A program made the translations under genes and the position numbers. DNA of 64,000 nt, from positions 23,095,074 through 23,159,073 of the forward strand of contig OZ022587.1 in NCBI GenBank assembly GCA_963669155.1, in the 5' to 3' direction. Positions 1 to 10,535 of this stretch are shown here, piece by piece (within the stretch, counting starts at the first letter, position 1; each line of letters starts with the position of its first letter). Under the pieces are notes generated by a model that did not search any database, was not told the origin of the DNA, and saw only the letters and a program-made list of their open reading frames with translations. Source of the DNA: Arbacia lixula (taxonomy: Eukaryota; Echinodermata; Echinoidea; Arbacioida; Arbaciidae).

Positions 1-237
1 CCTGTGAAATAAACCCCTCTCTCCCAGACCGGACACCCAAGGATTGGGTTAAACGAGCCAAGATAAATGCCCGTTAAATTGGGAGCGTGAAGACCACATC
101 TCAGACCTTAGGAATGTTGTGGGTTTCTTGCTGCTGCCTGTAATGTGAGATGGCAGTCATTTTGTCGTGACTGGAGGCGGTGGGCGCCAGCAACATTTCA
201 ACAACTATCTCTATTTAAGCTTGAAGAGCCCTCCAGT
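1..237. other. Unique sequence, no gene recognised
   Basis: High-complexity DNA at the window edge. Open frames are short and lead straight into the CT-rich tract that follows. No repeat, RNA gene or splice pattern was recognised. Confidence 0.4.
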
Positions 238-894
238 CAGCCTTTTCTCTCTCTCTCTCTCCCTCTCTTACCTGCACGTATCTTCTCATGTATCTCTCTC
301 TTTTGCTTATTTGCTTTTGCCGTTTTTTTTAACCAATTTTTTGTTTTATATTCATGCTCTCCATTCTCCCTTCTCCCCATGTTCTGTCTATGCATCTGTA
401 TTAGACTGGTTTCTTTATAACTCACTCTTTCATTTTCCTTGCCTCTATTCTTTCTCTCGGTGTGTATGTTATTGTTTCCTTGCCTATACCTATCACACTC
501 TGTTTTTAATTTCTTTACTCTCTCTCTTAGTCTCTTAGTCTTGGTTTCTAATATCGTCCTTTCCCCTTTCTTTGAACAATTTCAATCTCTCATGCTTTCA
601 GCTTTCCCTCTTCTTTTCTTATTTTCCTTGTGCACATGTACATACCACGAGTATGTGCATGGGTATGTGCCTCTTTATCTTTCTTCTTCTCTTTCTACAT
701 CTTTATGTCTTACTTCTTGTCCCTTGCTCTCTACCTCATGCTATCCTTCCTATTCATCCATCTCTCTTTCTCTCTCACTCTCTTTCTTTCTTTTATTCTC
801 TCTCTTTCTCTCTCTCGATCACTCTTTATTTCTCTCTCTCTTTCTCTCTCTCGATCACTCTTTATTTCTCTCTCTCCTTATCTTTCTCTCTATT

Positions 895-936
<42 letters not shown>

Positions 937-1225
937 TGTCTCTCCCTCTCTCTCCCTCTCCCAGTTTATTTCCCCCTCTCTATTTCTCTCTCTCTCTCTG
1001 TTTCTATTTCTCTCCCTCCCTCTCTCTATTTCTTTATCTCTCTCTCTCTCTCTCTCTGTTTCTATTTCTTTCCCTCTCTCTCTCTCTATTTCTTTATCTC
1101 TCTCTCTCTCACTCTTTCCATTGCCCCTGCCCCCTGTACCCCCTCCTCTCAACCTGTCAGTCTATCACTCTCTTCCTCACCACTGTCCTTCTCTCCCCCT
1201 CCATCTCCTCCTGAGCCTTCTTGTC
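238..1225 (+). repeat. Polypyrimidine (CT)n low-complexity tract
   Basis: About 1 kb of almost uninterrupted C/T on the plus strand, with a pure (CT)n core at about 898-934. A 36-bp tandem duplication is visible: the core gatcactctttatttc occurs at 817 and again at 853. A longer unit of about 62 bp (ctctgtttctatttct) recurs from about 995 to 1110. The open frames across it encode only Ser/Leu/Phe runs (Arg/Glu on the other strand) and are not genes. Confidence 0.9.
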
Positions 1226-1266
1226 ACACATCTAAGATGCTATGGGTGACATGAAGCTACTGCAGC

Positions 1267-2445
1267 CTGTCAGCACCCCTCTAACCATTATCTTCCTGAG
1301 AGTGGGATGAGCAAAGGGGTGGGGTGAGAGTGGGGGAGATAGGGGTAGATGGAGGGGATGGGGATAGGGGGTGGGGGTAAGGGTAGGGTGAGAGTGGGGG
1401 AGATAGGGGTGGAGGAAGGTAATGAGGATAGGGGGTGGGGTAGGGGTAGGGGTAAGGGTGGGGTGAGAGTGGGGGAGATAGGGGTGGAGGGGGAATGGGG
1501 ATAGGGGGTGGGGTAGGGGTAGGGGTAAGGGTGGGGTGAGAGTGGGGGAGATAGGGGTGGAGGGGGGATGGGGATAGGGGTGGGGATAAAGGTGGGGTGG
1601 GGTGAGAGTGGGGGAGGAGGGAGGAGGGAGGGGATGGAGTGAGGGGGTGGGATAGGGGTGGGGTGAGGGTTGGGGGAGGAGGGAGGAGGGAGGGGATGGA
1701 GTGAGGGGGTGGGGGAGGGGTGAGGTGAGAGTGGGGGAGGAGAGAAGGGAGGGGATGGAGAGAGGGGGTGGGGGAAGGGGTGAGGTGAGAGTGGGGTGGT
1801 CATAGGGATGACATAAGATGCTGTCCTTTAATGCACCCTGTGCACTTACCATTCATGCCAGCACATCACCACTCCAACCACTCTCTAACTGAGAGCATAT
1901 TGTGCATAGGGGTGGGGTGTGAATGGGGTGGTCATAGGAGGGAGAGGGTGGGTGGGGGGGGGGGTGGTGAGAGTGGGGTGGGTATAGGGATGACATAAGA
2001 TGCTGTCCTTTAATGCACCCTGTGCACTAACCATTCATGCCAGCACATCACCACTCCAACCATTCTTTAACAGAGAGCATATTGGGCATAGGGGTAGGGT
2101 GTGCATGGGGTGGTCATAGGAGGGGGGGGGGGGTGAGAGGGGGGGTATAGAGGTAGGGGTATGGTTGTGTAAGGGTGATGTAAGGTGCCCTCCTGTTGCC
2201 CTGTAATGCACCTTACCCATTTACCATTCATGTCAGCACATCACCTCTCCAACCAATCTCTTTGTAAGAGTGGGGTGAGCATAGGAGTGGAGTTGAATTT
2301 GGGGTGGTCATTGGGGTAGGGGGGGGGGGGTTGAGAGTGGGGTGGGCATATGGGTAGGGGTATGGTTGGTGAAAGGGTGACGTAAGGTGCCCTCTGCTGC
2401 CCTGTAAAGCACCCTACCCATTTACCATTCATGTCAGCACATCAC
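1267..2445 (+). repeat. Tandem array of about 190-bp G-rich units, five copies
   Basis: The landmark attcatgYcagcacatcac begins at 1851, 2033, 2226 and 2427, giving spacings of 182, 193 and 201 bp. A fifth, diverged copy starts near 1267 (gtcagcacccctctaacc). Each unit holds cagcacatcac...ccaacc, a GAG-rich step, a variable poly-G stretch and a gatgtaaggtgccct-like end. Poly-G runs of differing length separate the copies. The first copy is about 580 bp because a shorter G-rich minisatellite has expanded inside it. Frames across the array are proline-rich shadows. Confidence 0.85.
1310..1800 (+). repeat. G-rich minisatellite nested in the first 190-bp unit
   Basis: The block gtgagagtgggggagat recurs at about 1325, 1389, 1464 and 1537 (spacings 64-75 bp). 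It is followed by three further copies of about 60 bp marked by gggatggag at 1631, 1693 and 1752. The plus strand is almost free of C, with many GGGG runs that could form G-quadruplexes. The two sub-arrays share GGGGTGAGAGTGGG and probably arose by successive local expansion. Confidence 0.85.
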
Positions 2446-2450
2446 AGACC

Positions 2451-4985
2451 TTTCATCATGAGGATCAGGGTTCCGTTCTTCTCAAGGACCAGATACCCCC
2501 TACACCTACCCCTGAGAGCTGTTCTGGGACCTCTTATTCCGCTACGACCTCTCACAGAGCTAGGGCTCCGACAGGTAGCATCACCAAAGCATATCTTGAA
2601 TATTCACCAGCTCAAGATAATGCCAAGATCAGGCAAGTGCCTCTACAGGTTTCCTTGATACTGGAAACATAGGCCTGCCAGTCTTGCAATGAATATACCA
2701 ACTTCATTTGATTTACTACCACCGTGTGCACCCCTCCCTCAATCTCACCATCCTACCATCTTATGCTCATGTGTGGGTTCTTTAAACTACAGTAAAATCT
2801 GTAAATAAAGACCACTTACTGGAGATGACAAATGCAGACATCATCAATATCTGGAGTTTATGAACAAAATACCTAAATATAGGTTTCAATGAGAAATTAT
2901 TGAAAAGGGGGAAAATATGGTCTTTATATATATTTGGTTTTATTGTCCTTTGGCCCCATTTTCCTGATATGTTTTACTCCACACCTCTCTCTGTCTCCCT
3001 CATTATTTCTTACTCATGTTCACCTCTTCTCCTTTCTCTCTCTTTCTTCAAGTCTCCTTTTATTCTAGCCTATTCTAGCCTTTCCCCCTAACTTCTCCAA
3101 TGAACTTGTTAATCACCCCTGATGCTTGTTTACACAAGACATACACACAAATGCCCTCAGATCAGTGTCTTGTTTGGTAGACAAAGACTTAACATAAATC
3201 CTCCAGTAAAGTTGTAATCAACTCTTTTTTTTAAATATGATAGTAGGAATTGAAAGAGCAATGATTATATTGTAACAAATTTCTCCCTCCTATCCTTATT
3301 ACCAAATATGCTAAATTTTCTTTGAAAAAGCTTAAAATTATGCAAGTTCTCTGATAGTGTATATCCCTTTGCCAAAGAGACGCAAATATATACAAACATT
3401 TCTTGACTGCATATTGGTCCATTTTGTGAAATTTGACACTTAAAAGAGATAAAGAATTCTGATAATGCATACAAATCTTCTTTTTAGTTTTGCTCTTTAG
3501 GCTCAGTTTATTTATTAAATGCAAATAAAAAGAAAAGAAAATATCATACAAATATATAATCATGTTAGCTGTTCATGAGATTTTCTTGCATATGCCATGT
3601 TATAACTTATATAACTTTCTTTATATACTTTTTATTTGCAATACACGACCTTTGAAGAAGGTCAATCAAATCATTGAAGGGCAGATGAGGATTTAACTGC
3701 CGCTTCAAAACAAAGTCTGGCATGGAAGATGATAATGGAGCTGGCTGATCAAAATATAGAAGAACTCAAATTGCTTTTACCAAGAATGCATGTGACAAAT
3801 AAGAACAATCTACCACTGAATACAAATTGCGAAAAAAAACACATTGAACCTTCTTTCCTGGTAAAAGAAGACACCTTAGAATCTAAAAAAAAAACCTATT
3901 TAAAATGAAATCTTTACTTGATAACATAATATATGATATCAAAATATACAAGAAAGGGGCTTACTAGCTTTTCAAATTATTGTACAAAAACAACTTTAAT
4001 CTTTTTCCTAGTAATTTTCAACAGAAGAAAGAGAGAAAGAAGAAACTAATCTAAAGATGCATTTGAAATGAATCCATTCGGTCAGCAGGGAAAGAAAGGA
4101 CGACTGTCGCAAGAAGAACACCTAAGAAATGCAGCAATGGAGAGGGTGATTCGTCAATGGGTGGAGGGGCAGGATTGAGTGATCATGGATGGAACCAAAG
4201 TCAATACAGAGGTGGTTTAGGGCTGGCAAAACCGCAAATAAACGCCTGTCGGATTCATCATCCATGCTCAGAGGAAGAGCGGACACAAGCCTACTTCACA
4301 GCCGGTTTATTTGAAGATTTCAAGAGGCAATTCACACTAACCCGGGCCCAAAGCAGACAAGTTTAAGCAAAGATTGGGGGATGCGTTGTGGTAAAGGCCT
4401 GCTGTGTTTGCCCATCACATTTCTACATGTGTGGGACTATTACGGAGTAATTAAGTGTTCCTTGACAAAGAAAGGCCCACTTGAGATTTTGTGAAGTAGA
4501 GAGGAAACTTGAGATGAATTCTCAGGACTCCAGCTAATCACTAAAAAAACAATGATTAATGACTAAAAATTCTGGACAATGCTGTTGAACTCTGTATTTT
4601 CATAAAGATGAGTCATACAAAATTGAGCGATTGTTTTGTTCTTATCATCACAAATGCCACGGTAACCAAATTGCCATATTTCACTCGTTTGACAATATTC
4701 CGCTTTGATTTCTTCAACATAAAGAAATGTATAGTTACATGTTTATTCAAGAAAAAAAGTGTGATAGATATCTTATATAGATGTGAAAGAAACATAGATA
4801 TGGAATGAGAGTAAAGGGAGCTAGGAAATGTGAAGATGGAATATGTAGAAAGAGATAGAGATGGAAAACACACCTGATGTTTGGTAGGGGAAGCCCTGCT
4901 CTCAATGAGTAGAACAATCGTACCTCAAGCATTGAAGCTTTTAAAGCCACTTCAACCCTAAACCCATTAATCCCTTTAAAAACTT
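2451..4985. other. Unique, partly AT-rich DNA, no gene recognised
   Basis: Apart from a short CT patch at about 2990-3090, this is non-repetitive sequence. Open frames are 110 codons or less, AT-driven and rich in Phe/Leu/Ile/Lys. Around 4080-4450 the sequence is of higher complexity, with a homeodomain-like site taattaagtg at about 4449. I saw no exon with convincing splice sites. Confidence 0.4.
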
Positions 4986-5045
4986 CCACTTTCCCATACC
5001 AAATCTCTTGTGTTCCCGACATTCTCCGCTTACCGTAATCGCAAG

Positions 5046-5204
5046 TTTAAGTTGCAAATTTTAGCAAAGTTTGCACCGCCACAGCAAATGGACTGTCGAT
5101 CACTTTCAAACGATACCTGGGAATACTGTCGCCCAAACCGCCAACAAATTCAAACAAATTCCACATTCTACGATGAATATTGCATGTCTATCCTTCTACC
5201 TTTG
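5046..5204 (+). other. Candidate internal exon, product not recognised
   Basis: A frame open from 4980 to 5228 lies in non-repetitive DNA. It contains a plausible acceptor (pyrimidine-rich stretch, then cgcaag, exon from 5046) and a near-consensus donor (ctttg|gtgagt, exon end 5204). Both boundaries are in phase 0, so the exon would encode 53 residues. The conceptual peptide has three Cys, one Trp and two N-glycosylation sequons (NDT in SNDTWEYC, and NST), which would suit an extracellular segment. I recognise no family. The same donor sequence is also a TGAGTCA (AP-1-like) match, so the region could instead be regulatory or chance. No neighbouring exon was identified. Confidence 0.2.
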
Positions 5205-5497
5205 GTGAGTCACAAAAAACTTGATTAGTCTGGGAGAATGGAGTGTCTCAGAATAAGGAATGTAAGAACATGGCAGACAAAACATGGTCTTTGGTTATAC
5301 TAAACATCTTAAAACCTATTTTTGGTTGCAGAAGAGATGTCATGCCAGATGAGTTTAAATTTATATTTTTCCAACAAATTCCATCATTAGGGAAATAGTT
5401 ATTTTGGTGAGAACTTCAATAAAATCAAAATGTTAAAAAGGAGTGGTAGTAGCATGCTCCATCCTGTAATTATGAGAAACAAGTCAGAAAAAAATCT

Positions 5498-5577
5498 TGG
5501 AACCAGAAGGATTTGAACCTTCATCTGCTTTCCAGGCAATGGTTTTAATTAACCTCCAGATCATTTCTGGTCGACAC
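5498..5577 (-). repeat. tRNA-derived sequence (SINE head or tRNA pseudogene)
   Basis: On the minus strand there is a match to the internal pol III promoter of tRNA genes: an A box like TGATCTGGAGG (about 5554-5564) and a B box GGTTCAAATCC (5511-5521). The T arm is well formed (GAAGG/CCTTC stem around the 7-base loop TTCAAAT). A degenerate anticodon hairpin follows the pattern attgc-CTGGAAA-gcaga. The acceptor stem pairs only partly and the D arm is poor, so this is not a functional tRNA. A T run lies just downstream. It is either an old tRNA pseudogene or the 5' head of a SINE. Confidence 0.5.
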
Positions 5578-5779
5578 AAAAGACATGAGATAACAGATAA
5601 CGAAGAGTCTTATTCAATCTAACTTAATAATATATGGAGCACGTTATCGTTAATCTTACCTCTGGGTATTCGGCTAAAATGTATCTTGTAATTGAAATTA
5701 CGGGAGAAAGCCTTTCACTAAAATCGTCCCGTATTGGCCCGATAGTGGACTAGACTTACCGACCGGAAAGATAAGGGGG

Positions 5780-6960
5780 CACCCCAACATGTCTTCACTG
5801 CCCCCATCCTCTACCCCCCCCCTCCTTATCCAAGAAGTGCCCTCAATAGTGTACAGTGGTCAAGCTGCTGAAGTACTGAGTAGAGGACTTAATGTCCATG
5901 TAATGAAATACACCCACTGAGGTTCCCTCAATACTACACAGTCAAACTGCTAAAGTCCTTAGTGGAAATCTCTATCTCCATGTTAAGGTATATTAAGTGG
6001 GTACCCCCCCCCCCCCCCTTGCAGGCTTATACATACATGCCCTCAATATTACAGCCAAGCTGTCAAAGTCCTTACTAGAGATCTTTATGTCCATGTAGAT
6101 TTATACTAAGCCCCGCCCCCTTGAGGTGCTCCCAATGCTGCACAGTTAAAGGGTAACTAAATTAGAAAAATAAGTTCCCACTGATCTATGTAAAATTATC
6201 TACTAAAAACGAATTTCACATTCGTTTGCCGCAATAAAGTCTCATTTTGACGAAAATTTGAAAAAACGCACGCCTCCAGTGACGTATGAGAAGTTAAAAT
6301 GCCATAAATGCCAAAGGTGTAAATAAATTGTTTTATTCACGCCATTCAAGCAATACGTTAACAATGGGAACCCCAAAGCTTGTCCAAGGTTTGTCTGAGT
6401 AGCAACAACTGATAGATTCAAAGTGCATTCCATCCATTGAATCTGAATGACAAGATACAGGTGAATGCAATAACGCGTTACTACGCAGTTAGGGGGAAAG
6501 TTGTGAACACATTATGAAAATGGTCTATTGTTGACTTCCGTACGATCTATGGAATTTTGACTTCTCATACGTCACTGACACTTTATTGCGACAAACGAAT
6601 GTGAAATTTGGTTTTTAGTAGATAATTTTACATAGATTAGTGGGAACTTATTTTTCTAGTTTAGTAACCCTTTAAGCAGCTATTTTGAAGTCCTTACGAG
6701 AGATTTGTTACTCTATGTATTGGGATACTGAGGGGGCACCCCCTCCTCTTTGACATGCCCTCACCCCCTCCTCTTTGACATGCCCTTAATACTGCACACT
6801 CAAGCTGTGAAAGCCCTTACGCGCGATTTTCTCCATAAATTGGTGTACTAAAGGGGCAGCCCCCCCCCCCCTGATGAGCCCTCAATACTACACAGTCAAG
6901 CTGTAGAAGTCCTTAGTAGAAGCCTCCATCTCCATGTCCTACCCATCTCTCCTTACTCAG
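5780..6960 (+). repeat. Degenerate tandem array of about 85-125 bp, split by a MITE
   Basis: The phrase ccctcaatactacacagtcaagct, or close variants, begins at about 5840, 5925, 6040, 6129, 6783 and 6879. Each copy is followed by gaagtccttagtagag, atctccatgt and a poly-C stretch. The fourth copy is interrupted at 6150-6671 by a foldback element. A 22-bp sub-duplication (ccctcctctttgacatg) lies near 6745-6785. Poly-C runs occur between units (for example 6004-6018 and 6860-6871). Confidence 0.8.
6150..6671. mobile_element. Foldback MITE with long TIRs and TTAA target duplication
   Basis: A 522-bp element flanked by TTAA at 6146-6149 and 6672-6675. The left end AGGGTAACTAAATTAG is matched inverted by the right end (reverse complement AGGGTTACTAAACTAG). 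Complementarity continues for at least 90 bp with few mismatches, and patchily to about 160 bp (shared gtgacgtatgagaagt). There is no coding capacity, so it would need an enzyme supplied in trans. TTAA targets are typical of piggyBac- and Kolobok-like transposases, but I cannot assign the family. Inner sequence recurs at 28010-28140 and 29045-29245. Confidence 0.85.
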
Positions 6961-7102
6961 CGATGGCAAAAGAACATCTCCAAAAAAACTCAAAGAGAGA
7001 ACGCCGAGATGGGCCGATCAAGTTTTGAATGACGGAATGTGTCATCGCACCTGCAGGGGATTAAAGGTATGCTGAACCAAGCAGAGAGAGAATGGAGCAG
7101 CT

Positions 7103-7245
7103 AAGTTTAAACCAGGTATGAATAACTCTGTGAACATATATTGATTAGATTGTTATAGATACTGCTCAGGCAATTACAAACCAGGTATGAATAACCTTTA
7201 TATGGTATATTGATTGAAGTGTCATATATCTTGTTGGTTGAGGGC
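7103..7245 (+). repeat. Two-copy tandem repeat, 69-bp period
   Basis: The phrase accaggtatgaataac occurs at 7111 and 7180, followed in both copies by a diverged tatattgatt segment. This is a small direct duplication with no gene content. Confidence 0.6.
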
Positions 7246-7367
7246 TTGGCTGTTTTGTTGAGACTTAAAAGAGTCTGTTGAGTTACAATAATTGTAGAAC
7301 ACGAGGCCGAATCTCTCCATGTAACCCCCCCCCCCCCCCCATGACATCTCTTCAACTCTTTGACTAT

Positions 7368-7833
7368 GACCCCATTTACACTCAAGAAAATTGCGTGGCC
7401 AGGCCGGGCTGGGCCAGGCCGCGCATTTCCCCGCTGTGGGTGGTAGCGTGGCCTGGCCGCGCAATTTGTGCGTTCACACTATACAGCGAAAATGCGTGGC
7501 CAGGCCACTGACATCAACCCACCGTGCGAGGCGCACTGCACGTAAACAAAAGGTTGAGCATAATGACGTCATCTGACATCAGCGGAATTTGCATAACCGG
7601 CCGCGCTTTCGGCCCGGCCTGGCCTCGTTTGTGTTCATACTACGAAAATTGCGTGGCCGGGCCGTACTCAGACTACCTCCTGAGCTGGTCTCAGTACGGC
7701 CCGGCCCGGCCCGGCCCGGCCTGGCCTTTTCGCATTTTTTTGTGTTTACACTACAGAAATTGCGCGGCCTGGCCTAGCCCGGCCCGGCCCGGCCCGGCCT
7801 GGCCACGCAATTTTCTTGAGTGTAAATGGGGTC
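7368..7833. mobile_element. GC-rich compound foldback element with matching ends
   Basis: The left end GACCCCATTTACACTCAAG (7368-7386) is the exact reverse complement of the right end at 7815-7833, and the match extends about 40 bp into the flanking GGCC-rich DNA. TAT lies on both sides, a possible 3-bp target duplication. Inside, a module of TTYACACTA plus AATTGCGYGGCC plus (GGCCNGGCC)n starts near 7374, 7471, 7629 and 7745. A second hairpin lies at about 7655-7710, where GGCCGTACTCAGACTACC faces GGTCTCAGTACGGCC. The open frames across it (Ala/Arg/Pro/Trp-rich) are artefacts. Its GC content is far above that of its neighbours. Confidence 0.8.
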
Positions 7834-7849
7834 TATCTCTCTGTGTCTC

Positions 7850-8030
7850 CATTCCCCTCTCACTTATTTCTTAGTCTCTCCCTCTCTCTCTCTTTTGTGA
7901 CAGCTTCTCTTTTATCCTTCCCTCTCTCTCCTTCTCTCTATTTCTCTTCCCATGTTCCACCTCTACTCCCCCTCTCTCCCCTCCCCCCCCCTCTCTCTCT
8001 CTCTCTTAATATATCTTCCGCCCCCCCCCT
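7850..8030 (+). repeat. CT-rich low-complexity tract
   Basis: Polypyrimidine run beginning just after the GC-rich foldback, with (CT)n and poly-C stretches. The element may have inserted next to, or into, a pre-existing CT tract. Confidence 0.75.
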
Positions 8031-8214
8031 TCACAAAGAGAAACAGCAAGCGATATAAATGGGCCTCTTTGTTTGATAACACAGGGGCACATGGCAGTTG
8101 CAAACAAAGATGAGAAGAAGAATGAGCCATTCAATAAGCACAACAAATAGTTGTAAAAGCAGAAATGAGAATGAAATCAACTGAATGAGATGCACCAAAA
8201 GAAAATAAGATAAA

Positions 8215-8215
<1 letters not shown>

Positions 8216-8259
<44 letters not shown>

Positions 8260-8320
8260 GTTAGCTAAACATAGATTAATTAAGGCACACAGATGCAGAG
8301 AGAAAGAGGGTGGAGACTGA

Positions 8321-8364
<44 letters not shown>

Positions 8365-8500
8365 AGATAGAAAGAAAAAGATAGAGGGTAGAGAGAGAGA
8401 TGGGGGGGGGAGGAGGGAGAGAGAGAGAATGTGAGATAGAAAGAGAGAGACAGAGAGCGAGAGAGAGACAGAGAGACAGAGAGAGAGAGAGAGAGAGAGT
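8216..8500 (+). repeat. (GA)n polypurine tract
   Basis: Pure (GA)n at 8217-8255 and again at about 8321-8359, with imperfect GA repeats to 8500. The frames on either strand are Ser/Leu or Arg/Glu shadows. Confidence 0.9.
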
Positions 8501-8509
8501 TGTTAGTTG

Positions 8510-10475
8510 AAGAGATAAAAAGGGAGAGGGTAGTGCAAGTGGCAGGATGGTGTAGAAAACAGGTAAATGAGGTTTTAAAAAATGGAGGACACATTCAAGA
8601 GTTCCTCCCTAAAAAAGAAAAAGGGCAGGGGGGTGTTTTAACTACCAGCCCCACCCTAGGCGGTTATGTGAGGGTAGGGGGGTAGGGTGGGCATTATGCA
8701 AATGAAGCCCTCACCTGTGGCGTACCTGAGCCCGGGTCTGGTGTTGATTACCCTGTGAATCATCCAGTCAACGCGGCTTTAAAATGGATATATTCAAACA
8801 GTGGTGGTGCAGAGAGGTTCCCTTGGAGAGGCCAAACCCAACCGATCTGTTATCCCAGCTCTTCAGCAATGACTGCTACGAGTGCACATCTGCAAACACT
8901 ATCCACAACTTTCTCTCTATGTTCCTCATCTCAATTTTTTCCCCCTCGCCATCTTTCCTTATTTCTTCTTGTTCTTGGGCACTTCTACCAAGACATCTTG
9001 CTCTTATTTCAGGTCTTCTATCACTACTTTTGCTACCCTCCTTATCTGTTTCGGAGCGGGGGTTCGATCAGGGGTGCGCGGGTAGCGCTGGGGTTACTTC
9101 AGCACACAGCAATCAAACCACTTCTCTTTCTAATGAAGATGTGGTCTACCCCCCCCTCCCCCCCCCTCCCACCCCTCCCCCCACCCCTCTGCATATCTTC
9201 CAAATGGTATCATGATATTTCAGATGGTAAGGTGTATCAACTTTCAAAGCCAGCACCCATCTTTTCATTGTAGATTTGATGTTTCACTATCTTTACAGAT
9301 ACTTCACACTAGAGTAATGTCAAAGCAATTATACTGATTACATTTTAATCAATGAGACTTAACTGATCCTTAAGCCTTTGGGTATCAGACTTAAAAGTCT
9401 CGATGGGAATTGTTGGTATGACTGGTGCAAGAATGCATAAAGGATTAAAATCTGAACCCTTCTTCTCTTTGTTTTATTATGTTTTTGATTAATTCTCATT
9501 GTCTCTCATGTATGGCATCAAAGCGTAACGCAACTTTTGAAACTGTATCCCCTCCAACATAGATACTTTTCATAATGATAAAGCAAAAAAATGTTAACAT
9601 TGGTGCAAGTGTCACTTTTTTTTACTTGCTGCATTATTATTTCTCCAATTCAGGATATGGAGTAATCTGCACAGCATGTTGTTGGAAATGGTGAACTTAT
9701 TATAAAAGATAACATTCCTTTCTCTGCATTCACACCAGAAAATATAGGACAGAGCTGTCAATGGTGATTTCAAATGATTTTAAACGCTTACATCTTTCAT
9801 CAAATAAAAGAAGAAGAAAGGGCAAATAAAAATGATATGATCTTTCGGACAGGTCCATCAAATCCATTGGAGATGGAGGGATAACTTGTGCTTGTAAGTC
9901 AGAGGATAGGTTGCACCTCTAAGAGTGAATAAGCCGGTATAAATTGGAGATGCACTCTACTGATAATATCCTAAAGGTGCCCCCCAAAATGAAATCCACA
10001 CGAGATGGAGGGCTTAGTTGTGCTTGTGCTCCAGATGATGGTTTGTATCTCTGTCTTATCTGCAGTAGAAGATACAGACAGGTGATACCTGATCCATTCT
10101 ATACTCCGCCTCGACCACCTCCTCATTTTCATTTCTTTTGAGATGTGTTCCTACTATGGCACCATTCTTGGCGCTTGTTTATTTTCTGTTGTGTCAAAGC
10201 AATAACATGAATGCATATAGCTGGTGGGGAGCTAAAACGTTGTCATTTAGTTTCTGGTTAAACATGCCTTTTTATCTCATAATGTTGTAGCTAGGGACCA
10301 ATGTGGTGTCCAAATATGCCCATACAGCACATATCCGCAAAAATATTACCAAGGATGGTTTAGCAATTTTTAAATGATGGGGTGGTCTGCAGCTTTGCTG
10401 TATGAACAGCTCTATATGAGGGCCATTATGAAAACAAGCCTCTGTGCGTGTGAACGTGCTCTATCTTCCTGTTGC
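8510..10475. other. Mostly unique DNA, possible regulatory patch at 8690-8770, no gene seen
   Basis: A perfect octamer ATGCAAAT (8696-8703) lies beside CACCTG E-box-type sites (near 8711). A C-rich patch occupies about 9150-9190. The remainder to 10475 is AT-leaning, without repeats or a convincing coding frame. The frame near 8755-9273 runs through a C/T-rich patch and is not supported. Confidence 0.3.
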
Positions 10476-10477
10476 AC

Positions 10478-10535
10478 ACCAGACAGATGGACGGATGGAC
10501 GGACGGACAGACGGACAGACGGATGGACAGACCCA
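10478..10535 (+). repeat. (GGAC/GGAT/GACA)n tetranucleotide microsatellite
   Basis: Tetranucleotide phasing is clear: ggacggatggacggacggac followed by agacggacagacgg. Imperfect, about 55 bp. Confidence 0.85.

Noticed and set aside
439-1254. Long Ser/Leu/Phe-rich frames (271, 225 and 194 codons) over the first CT tract
   Set aside because: All three frames are open together because CT repeats contain no stop codons. Composition artefact, not protein coding.
1232-1852. 206-codon proline-rich minus-strand frame
   Set aside because: It runs across the G-rich minisatellite; Pro/Ser/Thr runs come from CCCC/CAC repeats and several frames are open at once.
5839-6900. LTR retrotransposon, because similar sequences flank an internal segment
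   Set aside because: The flanking similarity is a multi-copy tandem repeat, and the internal segment is a foldback MITE with TTAA duplication, no primer-binding site or coding sequence.
7222-7874. Overlapping frames with Gly/Pro/Arg/Trp runs
   Set aside because: They fall on the GC-rich foldback element and read its inverted repeat on both strands.
9050-9090. gggggttcgatca resembling a tRNA B box
   Set aside because: No A box at suitable distance and no T-stem pairing.
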